The notes under the pieces are model-generated. The model saw only the letters and a program-made list of their open reading frames with translations. It was not told the origin of the DNA and searched no databases. From contig JAEUWE010000094.1 of NCBI GenBank assembly GCA_016791465.1, positions 1-5,758 on the forward strand: DNA of 5,758 nt. Direction: 5' to 3'. This DNA comes from Pseudobdellovibrionaceae bacterium (lineage in GTDB: Bacteria; Bdellovibrionota; Bdellovibrionia; Bdellovibrionales; JAMPXM01). Below, piece after piece: positions 1 to 5,153 of this stretch. A program made the translations under genes and the position numbers. Positions within the stretch are counted from its first letter, which is position 1, and each line of letters begins with the position of its first letter.

Positions 1-622
1 CTGTACTTAAAATCTCAACCCGAGTTTTTGCATTTAGCATCCCTGGGATCAACAGCGCTATGGCCACGCCCATGCACTGGCTCGCAACATAGATCGTCAA
101 ACGAACATGTCCAGAGAGCGTGCAGGCTCGGTCAAAAAATGGCGTGATGGCCCACAGCAAAGCCGTCGTCGCCATCATCATCAGACCGCCCACCTCTCGC
201 CGAGTGAGTTTACGACTCTCACCACGCCATCCGAGCCAAAGCGCAAATCCAACAACCACCGCAACACCCGCCCATTGCCGCAGGGTCAAGTTCTCGCCGT
301 GATAGACCGTCCCCACTGTTGCCGCGAGTGCCGGTGTCAGCGAAAGCAGCGGAACACCGAGAGTAAACGGCGCTCGCTGCACACCCATCACAAAAAACAC
401 ATTCGCCACGGCATTCGTCAGAACACTCGCAAGCGCAATCGACCACCAGCCGGCACTTTGCGAAAAGGGCTCTGTCCATCCGCCAAAAGGCAGATTGATC
501 AGCGTCTGTATCAACATGATAAAGATGACGGCGGGAACAGCAGAAACTGTTTCGCCAACTCGCCGTCTGGCAAAATCAAAAAAGGTCCAGCCAAGGCCGG
601 ACCCGATCACATAGGTCAACAT
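1..622 (-). CDS. EamA/DMT-family membrane transporter, 3' end cut by window
   Basis: Inner-membrane permease of the drug/metabolite transporter superfamily, read from my own translation of the minus strand; 207 codons are present and the C-terminus lies beyond base 1. Hydrophobic segments fall at about residues 2-17, 27-46, 59-80, 86-107, 116-132, 144-163 and 173-193. The typical EamA repeat end is visible: a PLLSLTPALAA stretch (91-101), then HGENLTLRQWAGV (108-120), followed by a Gly-rich helix; a second repeat begins near 144. Family members usually have about 290-300 residues and ten helices, so roughly one third is missing. The ATG at 622 follows the stop of the DUF481 gene by one base (TAA-g-ATG) with no clear Shine-Dalgarno, which suggests translational coupling. 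The family exports or imports small metabolites; the substrate cannot be read from sequence. Family assignment is firm, function open. Confidence 0.85.
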   Translation of the reverse strand, partial: MLTYVIGSGLGWTFFDFARRRVGETVSAVPAVIFIMLIQTLINLPFGGWTEPFSQSAGWWSIALASVLTNAVANVFFVMGVQRAPFTLGVPLLSLTPALAATVGTVYHGENLTLRQWAGVAVVVGFALWLGWRGESRKLTRREVGGLMMMATTALLWAITPFFDRACTLSGHVRLTIYVASQCMGVAIALLIPGMLNAKTRVEILST

Positions 623-623
623 C

Positions 624-1364
624 TTAAAACTTTGCGAGAATCGAGATCGTCGTGGTCGTATCGCCCTTGAGCTTTCCGGCCGTCGGCAGATTCACGTGCT
701 CATACTTCCAAGAAACTTTCGAAGACAGCATCGATGAGATCGCTGCCGAAAGTGAAGTCTCTGAAGTCAAACGCCAGTCATCGCTGGTTTGAAAGTTCGG
801 CATGTACTTCGTCTCGTGCGAAAGGTCAGCCGTCGCTGTCATCTTCCACTTGTAGATCAAGCCAACGACACCAGACATGAAGCCAAGCTTCGTGTTGTCC
901 GTGCGATCTTCGTGCGTGTATCCAAGCGAAAGCTCCGTGCGGAGCTTCTGCTCATCCGAGTACAGCCAGCCATAGCCAAGACCGCCCGAGGTCACATAGC
1001 GATTGTCGGTGCCAGCGAAGCGATTCTTTAAGTAGGAGTGATCTGCGAAAATCTCAAACTGCGGCGATAGCGTCCGCCCACCGCGACCCGAGGCCTCAAA
1101 CGTCTCTTGAGTCTGAACCTCTTGGCTCACCGTCGTCAGATACTTTGACTTCAAGTTCACCAGCCACGGATCTGGTTTGTAGTTCAAATCAAACGCAAGG
1201 CCCGTCGTTTGGTTCTTGGTGTTTCCGTTTGTGACAATCGAGCTGACCTCGGCCGTGCCATCATAATTTTTTGCTGGCGCAGCGGCCTCTGTTTGGGCAA
1301 CCGCCATCTGTCCAACAAACACAGCCAATATCGCCACCAACGAATACTTCATTCCGAATTTCAT
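624..1364 (-). CDS. DUF481 (YdiY-like) outer-membrane beta-barrel protein
   Basis: A 246-residue protein with a signal peptide: Lys-containing N-terminus, hydrophobic core at about 8-20 and an AVA-Q cleavage site after residue 23. The mature part has alternating polar/hydrophobic strands, a GNTKNQTTGLAFDLNYK stretch at the start typical of DUF481, many aromatic strand ends, and it ends in Phe (ILAKF), the usual mark of an outer-membrane barrel. DUF481 proteins include E. coli YdiY, called salt-induced; their molecular role is not settled. The start at 1364 is chosen because GGAAAGAG (1378-1371, minus strand) sits 6 bases upstream; the in-frame ATG at 1352 has no well-spaced site. It lies 28 bp after mscL and 1 bp before the EamA gene, so it is probably in one operon. 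Pairing with an osmotic channel hints at an envelope or osmotic-stress theme, which is inference. Confidence 0.85.
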   Translation of the reverse strand: MKFGMKYSLVAILAVFVGQMAVAQTEAAAPAKNYDGTAEVSSIVTNGNTKNQTTGLAFDLNYKPDPWLVNLKSKYLTTVSQEVQTQETFEASGRGGRTLSPQFEIFADHSYLKNRFAGTDNRYVTSGGLGYGWLYSDEQKLRTELSLGYTHEDRTDNTKLGFMSGVVGLIYKWKMTATADLSHETKYMPNFQTSDDWRLTSETSLSAAISSMLSSKVSWKYEHVNLPTAGKLKGDTTTTISILAKF

Positions 1365-1370
1365 ATCGCA

Positions 1371-1378
1371 CTCTTTCC
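1371..1378 (-). promoter_or_regulatory. Shine-Dalgarno of the DUF481 gene
   Basis: On the minus strand this reads GGAAAGAG, 6 bases before the ATG at 1364. It decides between that start and the in-frame ATG four codons later. Confidence 0.6.
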
Positions 1379-1392
1379 GTTCTCTTATTTTT

Positions 1393-1692
1393 CTACTTCT
1401 TCGTGACTGTCGCTTCTTTCAAAATCTTTTTTGCAAAGATAAAGACCACCATAGCGACAACGATGAAATCAACACCTGCCGCCAAAACGGGGCCAATACC
1501 GAACTTAGTTTCACCGACCGTGACGGCCAATGTTCGCCAGTCTCCACCCGGAATCAACAAACCAATAAATGGCATGAGCAGCTCTTTCACAACCGCATCG
1601 ACCAAAGCGTTCATTTTCCCGCCGATGATAACCGCAATCGCAAGCCCAATAACGCCGTAATTTTTTAGAAAATCCAAAAACTCTTTCGCCAT
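1393..1692 (-). CDS. mscL: Large-conductance mechanosensitive channel, MscL family, short form
   Basis: A 99-residue inner-membrane channel subunit; MscL assembles as a homopentamer and opens under membrane tension to release solutes on hypo-osmotic shock. An amphipathic N-terminus (KEFLDFLKNYG) leads to TM1 (about 14-46), with GLAIAVIIGG at the pore constriction and MPFIGLLIPG at its outer end. A short periplasmic loop (about 49-70) follows, then TM2 (about 71-90, GVDFIVVAMVVFIFAKK). Against remembered E. coli MscL, A20 falls at pore Gly22, G16 at Asp18 and M27 at Phe29. The protein stops about nine residues after TM2, so the cytoplasmic helical bundle of typical 130-150-residue MscLs is missing, and the loop is also short. 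The start at 1692 has AAGGGAG five bases upstream. It is the first gene of the leftward run and diverges from the PP-loop gene. Confidence 0.88.
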   Translation of the reverse strand: MAKEFLDFLKNYGVIGLAIAVIIGGKMNALVDAVVKELLMPFIGLLIPGGDWRTLAVTVGETKFGIGPVLAAGVDFIVVAMVVFIFAKKILKEATVTKK

Positions 1693-1697
1693 GCCAT

Positions 1698-1704
1698 CTC
1701 CCTT
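1698..1704 (-). promoter_or_regulatory. Shine-Dalgarno of mscL
   Basis: The minus strand reads AAGGGAG, five bases before the mscL ATG at 1692. This is a strong, well-spaced ribosome binding site. Confidence 0.75.
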
Positions 1705-1718
1705 CGAAGCCGTTCGAA
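1703..1718. repeat. Two TTCGAA palindromes one helical turn apart
   Basis: TTCGAA occurs at 1703-1708 and again at 1713-1718, with start points 10 bp apart, just upstream of the mscL start and touching its Shine-Dalgarno. Such spacing on one DNA face can mark a regulator site, but the motif is short and this may be chance. Confidence 0.3.
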
Positions 1719-1736
1719 CTGGTACAGATAGACCAG
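1719..1736. repeat. Inverted repeat CTGGT-8-ACCAG in the divergent intergenic region
   Basis: CTGGT (1719-1723) and its reverse complement ACCAG (1732-1736) flank an 8-base spacer. A 7-bp direct repeat GAAGCCG (1706-1712 and 1736-1742, 30 bp apart) brackets it. Both lie between the divergent mscL and PP-loop genes, where operators would be expected. The arms are short, so support is modest. Confidence 0.3.
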
Positions 1737-1750
1737 AAGCCGATAGGCCC

Positions 1751-1781
1751 CAATGCGCACGAAGTCAGAACTTGCGCATTG
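1751..1781. repeat. Perfect 9-bp inverted repeat, candidate operator
   Basis: CAATGCGCA (1751-1759) and its exact reverse complement TGCGCATTG (1773-1781) are separated by 13 bases, so arm centres are 22 bp apart, about two helical turns. There is no T-run after either arm, so it is not a normal terminator. The right arm overlaps TTGCGC (1772-1777), the possible -35 box of the rightward gene. This layout fits binding of a dimeric regulator, or less likely an RNA hairpin in the mscL leader. The repeat is seen directly; its function is inference. Confidence 0.45.
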
Positions 1782-1800
1782 AGTCATTGAGGGCTTCAAT
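1772..1800 (+). promoter_or_regulatory. Possible promoter of the PP-loop gene
   Basis: TTGCGC (1772-1777) and TTCAAT (1795-1800) are separated by exactly 17 bases and match the sigma-70 consensus at 3/6 and 4/6 positions. Transcription would begin near 1806-1808, at or just before the ATG at 1808, which would give an almost leaderless message. Weak evidence; a distant promoter is also possible. Confidence 0.22.
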
Positions 1801-1807
1801 CTCTCTC

Positions 1808-2764
1808 ATGACTCCTGAAGTTCAACTGACCCGTGGGCAACATTTTCTCTTCGGCTATGTCCCCGCCGAAGCACCACACTTGAGGTTCGAGTCTTTGCGT
1901 AAAAGACAAGCAGACTCGGAACGGTGGTTCGTTCAGTACGGTCGCTCAGTGCGCTTGCCGATGAGCTTTCGACTCGAATGCCTCGAGGCCGCGCGCGAGA
2001 TCGCAGCTCATGCTGGTTCACTCCCCATCACGGTTCTTTTTTCTGGCGGCATGGATAGCGAGGTTACGCTTCGATCATTTGTTGAAGCCGGTGTTCCGGT
2101 TCGCGCCGCGATCCTTCGCTTCAAAGACGACTTTAACCTACACGACTACAGCTGGGCCATCCTCGCTTGCGAAAATCTCGGGGTCGAATACCGCATTCAC
2201 GATCTCGATCTTCTCGCTTTCTGGAGTGGAGCCGCCAACGAGTACGCGGAACGCACACAGTGCGTGAGCCCACAGCTTCTGCCGACCATGTGGCTTGCCG
2301 ATCAAGTTGACGGTTTTCCCGTTCTCGGCAGCGGTGAAAACTACCTCGTTAAGAAAAATGAAACCTGGGTACTCCTTGAAAAGGAGCGCATCGCCTCTTG
2401 GTACCGACACTTTCTTTTTCAGAATCGCCCCGCATGCCCAGGTTTTTTTCAATGGAGTCCAGAACTCATGGTCTCGTGGCTCGTTGACCCCTTGGCCATC
2501 GATCTTTGGCAGAATCGACGTCCTCTTGAAGACGACTCCAAAGTCGTCAAAATTCGAATCTACCAACAGCACTTCAATGTGCTACCTCGGTCCAAATACA
2601 CCGGATTTGAGAAGGTCCAACACGCCGAGACCGCCATCCGCGAGCGACTCTCAAGACGTTTCGCCAAATCGGATGAGATTGTCGAAACACCCGTTCCGAC
2701 ACTTCTTGCCGCGCTTTCACCATTTCCGGCGGATTTTCCAAGCCCAAATCTTGTTGGGGTATGA
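1808..2764 (+). CDS. Stand-alone PP-loop ATPase related to asparagine synthase synthetase domain
   Basis: A 318-residue probable cytoplasmic enzyme. The clearest mark is the PP-loop SGGMDSE at 79-85, after a hydrophobic strand (ITVLF, 74-78); this motif binds ATP and adenylates a substrate carboxyl or similar group in N-type ATP pyrophosphatases. A second nucleotide-site-like stretch, GSGENY, is at 174-179. A conserved-looking RSKYTGFE lies at 261-268. There is no class II glutaminase domain: the protein does not begin with catalytic Met-Cys and is much shorter than AsnB (about 550 residues), so it would need free ammonia, another amine, or a partner. The ATG at 1808 is preferred; the frame is open back to 1691, but that part overlaps the mscL start and looks non-coding. 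The ribosome site is poor (GAGGG about 14 bases upstream). It is the first of five rightward enzyme genes. Adenylation is likely; the substrate is unknown. Confidence 0.72.
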   Translation: MTPEVQLTRGQHFLFGYVPAEAPHLRFESLRKRQADSERWFVQYGRSVRLPMSFRLECLEAAREIAAHAGSLPITVLFSGGMDSEVTLRSFVEAGVPVRAAILRFKDDFNLHDYSWAILACENLGVEYRIHDLDLLAFWSGAANEYAERTQCVSPQLLPTMWLADQVDGFPVLGSGENYLVKKNETWVLLEKERIASWYRHFLFQNRPACPGFFQWSPELMVSWLVDPLAIDLWQNRRPLEDDSKVVKIRIYQQHFNVLPRSKYTGFEKVQHAETAIRERLSRRFAKSDEIVETPVPTLLAALSPFPADFPSPNLVGV

Positions 2765-2909
2765 AGTAAATTCCTCACCCTTTGGCCCGCTAGGCAAGGA
2801 TGCCATCACTCGGCGTTTTCTGCCTATGAAATCCTGACGATTCCCTTGCGGTATTTTGACGTTGTTCGCACCAGCCTGCTAGCTCTCAGGTGGGGATCCG
2901 GGGGAATAT
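2765..2909. other. 145-bp gap between PP-loop and aminotransferase genes
   Basis: No convincing gene is seen here. A 6-bp inverted repeat TAGGCA (2791-2796)/TGCCTA (2821-2826) has a 24-base spacer and no T-run, so a terminator is not supported. TTGACG (2856-2861) matches a -35 box at 5/6, but the sequence 17-18 bases downstream (CTAGCTC) is a poor -10. A separate promoter for the downstream four genes is possible but unproven; co-transcription with the PP-loop gene is equally possible. Confidence 0.4.
2900..2905 (+). promoter_or_regulatory. Shine-Dalgarno of the aminotransferase gene
   Basis: GGGGGA ends four bases before the ATG at 2910. It is G-rich but close enough to the anti-SD complement to support this start. 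Confidence 0.5.
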
Positions 2910-3956
2910 ATGAGTTTTAAACGATACGCCTACGCCAAGCGGGAGTGGGAGCAGCGTCGATTTTATCTCGACTACAACGAGTACATGGGGCGCATACACC
3001 CCAGCATCGGCGACGACTTTAATCTTGAGCGACTGACGCGCCACTATGCATTCGGCTCGGCTCCGGCCATGGCCGAACACCTGGTCGCCGCTCTCGGCTA
3101 CAATGCTCAAGGCTTTTGCACCCATGGCGCCGACGAAGGCCTCTTCCACACCCTCCTCTGGTTTCGTCTGCAGTGGGATCTGGCCAAACGCCGGCGCTCT
3201 CCTCGTCTCGGAATTCAACACTCCGCCACTTATGATCATGTTCTGACTTTCGCTGCCGGACTTGGCTACGATGTCCTACCGCCCGAACATGCCGATGCCG
3301 TAACAGCCGATGTTCACTATCTCTGCTCTCCAAACAACCCAACCGGAGATCTCGTCGAACTCACACCGAGCTCCGCCGAACTGCTTATCATTGATCGCAC
3401 CTACGACGACTACATGGCGACCGACGTAAAACAAACTGATCTGGAAAAACTCAACTCGGTTCTCTCAGGGGAAAAGCCTGTCGTCGTCGTCAAAAGTTTT
3501 GCTAAAGCATTTCCGATCGCGGGATTCCGCCTTGGACTCGTTGCAACCAATACTCCAGAACTGCAGTCGTACTTTCACAATGTCTACAATCAAAAACTCG
3601 TCACCGACGCTTCATTGACCATTGCCAAGCACTGCTTAGATCACAGTCCCTTTTACGAGGTCGAACGCCGCTCGATCTTCGAAGCCCGTACCATTATCGC
3701 ATCAGAACTTGAGCCTCTCATCGGCGATCTTGACCTTCGCATCGAGGTTCCAGCCGGCGGTAACTTCATTGTCACACGCGGTTCCGTTCCCTCTTTGCAA
3801 GCCGCCGCCGCTCGTTTGAAGACTGTCGGAGTTTCAATCCGCCTTAAAGAAGCCGCTGGCCTTGCACGAGTGACTTCAGTCTCTGAAGCCTTCTTGGGCG
3901 AACTTTTTGAGCGGTTCGCGCTTCTCAAAAAAGAAGGCCCCTATGCTGAAGTATGA
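2910..3956 (+). CDS. HisC-like class I/II PLP-dependent aminotransferase
   Basis: A 348-residue fold-type I aminotransferase, near the usual 350-360 of HisC. Family landmarks appear in order: N-terminal LDYNEYMG (20-27), matching the HisC substrate-arm NENP region; GADEG (73-77), the PLP phosphate loop; SPNNPTG (140-146); IIDRTY (160-165) with D162 for the pyridine nitrogen; SFAKAF (196-201) with K199 as Schiff-base lysine; R207 in GFRLG for PLP phosphate; and R320 in ARVTSV, the expected carboxylate-binding Arg. It is therefore probably active, moving an amino group between an amino acid and a keto acid or aldehyde. It departs from HisC at two places: D-R-T-Y where D-E-A-Y is usual, and Pro202 after KAF where Gly is usual. 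With no other his or cobalamin gene here, a different substrate is likely. Its 3' end overlaps the GNAT gene by 14 bp. Confidence 0.87.
   Translation: MSFKRYAYAKREWEQRRFYLDYNEYMGRIHPSIGDDFNLERLTRHYAFGSAPAMAEHLVAALGYNAQGFCTHGADEGLFHTLLWFRLQWDLAKRRRSPRLGIQHSATYDHVLTFAAGLGYDVLPPEHADAVTADVHYLCSPNNPTGDLVELTPSSAELLIIDRTYDDYMATDVKQTDLEKLNSVLSGEKPVVVVKSFAKAFPIAGFRLGLVATNTPELQSYFHNVYNQKLVTDASLTIAKHCLDHSPFYEVERRSIFEARTIIASELEPLIGDLDLRIEVPAGGNFIVTRGSVPSLQAAAARLKTVGVSIRLKEAAGLARVTSVSEAFLGELFERFALLKKEGPYAEV
3932..3937 (+). promoter_or_regulatory. Shine-Dalgarno of the GNAT gene inside the aminotransferase
   Basis: AGAAGG lies within the last codons of the aminotransferase, five bases before the ATG at 3943. 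It fixes that start over the in-frame TTG at 3907. Confidence 0.65.
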
Positions 3957-4641
3957 GTTTCATACCGAGGCTCGTGGCGCACTCCTCGACGAGCTTTACG
4001 CATTGGCCACTCGCAATGTCGAACACGTCGAACGTTGTTATATCGAAAAACGTTTGGCCCGGTACAACACCGTCCTCACCGCACGCAGCAGCGATGGTTC
4101 TCTTGCCGCCTTTATGTGCTCAAACATCACATCAATGCAGACACCGATTCCATTTCTGCGACTTCCGATGCTCCATTTTGGTCTATCGATTGTCGATCAT
4201 TCTTTCCGAGCCCAAGGAATTGCCCGCGAACTTCCACGCGTCTTAATTCGTCATCTCAAAACACTGTATCCGATTCGTTTTTTTCTCTTTGGCATTGTCC
4301 TCACCGCCAAGTGTTCGAGTCCTGCAAGCTTTAGGACGATTCAGCGAGCAACCGAGCCGTTGTTTGTTCCGCGTCTCGACGAACACGGTCTTCTCGTGGT
4401 TCCCGAGTTTTTCAACTGGGCCATTCGGAGCGTTCGCACAGCCCTTCAACTCGAAACGCAGAATAGCATTCTACTCGCAGGAGCAAATGCCGACGGTCAA
4501 TTCCGCCTCGCTCCCGAAGTCTACGACGAAGCGAAGGACCCAGCGCTGTTTCAACATTTTGCTCAACACATTCTTCCAAGTCAGTCCGAAGTTATCGCCT
4601 TCGGCCTTTGGCATCCAATAAAACTACTGAGACGCAAATGA
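3943..4641 (+). CDS. GNAT-like N-acyltransferase
   Basis: A 232-residue protein with a recognisable GNAT core. A beta-strand pair at about 42-60 (YNTVLTARSSDGSLAAFM) precedes strand 4 (FGLSIVD, 79-85) and the acyl-CoA pyrophosphate loop FRAQGIA (88-94), which fits the R/Q-x-x-G-x-G/A signature, then a helix (95-107). A later stretch, SPASFRTIQRAT (126-137), resembles the GNAT segment where an Asn/Ser-containing helix contacts CoA. The remaining C-terminal 80-90 residues are not recognised and may shape the acceptor site. Such enzymes transfer acetyl or longer acyl groups from CoA to an amine. An obvious idea, which is inference, is that it acylates the amine made by the upstream aminotransferase. 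It overlaps that gene by 14 bp and the next by 4 bp (ATGA), so translation is coupled. The specific substrate is unknown, and divergence from standard GNATs lowers certainty. Confidence 0.65.
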   Translation: MLKYEFHTEARGALLDELYALATRNVEHVERCYIEKRLARYNTVLTARSSDGSLAAFMCSNITSMQTPIPFLRLPMLHFGLSIVDHSFRAQGIARELPRVLIRHLKTLYPIRFFLFGIVLTAKCSSPASFRTIQRATEPLFVPRLDEHGLLVVPEFFNWAIRSVRTALQLETQNSILLAGANADGQFRLAPEVYDEAKDPALFQHFAQHILPSQSEVIAFGLWHPIKLLRRK

Positions 4642-5153
4642 ACACGGGTCTCATCGTCGACGTCGATCTCACGCTTTACTCTCTTGCAGAATTTCTTCTG
4701 ACTCACCCCGGCCGCATCGACCGCTGGGCACAAGCTCTTTGGCGCTTCGATGAAAACGCCGCCGATCAAGCCATTGATCTCGCATGGGCCCAATGGGAGC
4801 CGGCGATTTCGGCCCGAATCCAATATTTCAATCTTTGGAGTGAGACGCGCTATCAAACTCCCGCGCTATTTCTCACAGCCAACCCGCTCACCGATCGCAA
4901 GGCTCAAACTTTTGCGCGCCTGCAGTGCCAAGCGATGAGCTCATATCCAAATAAGAAAACAGACTTCATGCGCCAATCAGAACATCTTGTTGCTCTGAAT
5001 GCCGAACTCTCCGTCGGTGATCGACAAACCGACGCCCCGCTTGGCAAACATTTCCTGCATCTTCCCGTATTGGGGAAGCATCACCGCTTAACTGGCGATC
5101 GCTACACCGACGCTCTAAAGGAACTCTTATGTTTCAAAGCCTCAGAAATATAG
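4638..5153 (+). CDS. Small HAD-superfamily phosphatase-like protein
   Basis: A 171-residue soluble protein with HAD motifs in order. Motif I is LIVDVDLT (5-12), with D8 as predicted nucleophile and D10 as acid/base. Motif II is LFLTANP (77-83), with T80. Motif IV is SVGDRQTD (125-132), with D128 and D132 for magnesium. Motif III is unclear; K106 or K107 could serve, but they lie before an FMR segment reminiscent of PNKP-type HADs, where the Lys normally comes later. The 65 or so residues between motifs I and II are helical and rich in Trp (W30, W35, W50, W53, W67), probably a small C1 cap. Family members mostly remove phosphate from small molecules. The start at 4638 is chosen because it forms an ATGA overlap with the GNAT stop; the TTG at 4608 is less likely. 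Phosphate hydrolysis in this pathway is plausible but not shown. Confidence 0.7.
   Translation: MNTGLIVDVDLTLYSLAEFLLTHPGRIDRWAQALWRFDENAADQAIDLAWAQWEPAISARIQYFNLWSETRYQTPALFLTANPLTDRKAQTFARLQCQAMSSYPNKKTDFMRQSEHLVALNAELSVGDRQTDAPLGKHFLHLPVLGKHHRLTGDRYTDALKELLCFKASEI
5117..5122 (+). promoter_or_regulatory. Shine-Dalgarno of the E2-like acyltransferase gene
   Basis: AAAGGA lies inside the end of the HAD gene, six bases before the ATG at 5129. It supports that start and a 25-bp gene overlap. Confidence 0.7.

Noticed and set aside
219..479. Minus-strand 86-codon frame, Cys-rich
   Set aside because: It is a shifted frame within the EamA gene; the unusual Cys content comes from reading that gene out of frame.
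107..670. Long plus-strand open frame opposite the EamA and DUF481 genes
   Set aside because: It is very rich in Arg, His, Lys and Pro with no domain, and lies antisense to two well-supported genes. It is a by-product of their codon composition.
1691..1807. Upstream extension of the PP-loop protein to the ATG at 1691
   Set aside because: The extension would overlap the mscL start and its ribosome site, has no ribosome site of its own, and its predicted residues look like intergenic translation.
1808..2764. Annotation as asparagine synthetase (asnB)
   Set aside because: Only the PP-loop half is represented; the glutaminase half and catalytic N-terminal Cys are missing, so the specific name is not supported.
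2791..2826. TAGGCA/TGCCTA inverted repeat as a terminator after the PP-loop gene
   Set aside because: Six-bp arms, a 24-base spacer and no following T-run do not make a credible Rho-independent terminator.
2138..2837. Open frames on both strands over the end of the PP-loop gene (2138-2572 minus, 2295-2837 plus)
   Set aside because: Neither has a recognisable motif or ribosome site, and both overlap the PP-loop gene in other frames.
3907..3942. TTG start for the GNAT gene 12 codons upstream
   Set aside because: The ATG at 3943 has AGAAGG at ideal spacing; the TTG does not, and would deepen the overlap.
4608..4637. TTG start for the HAD gene 10 codons upstream
   Set aside because: The ATG at 4638 makes a standard ATGA stop/start overlap, and HAD motif I then sits near the N-terminus as expected.
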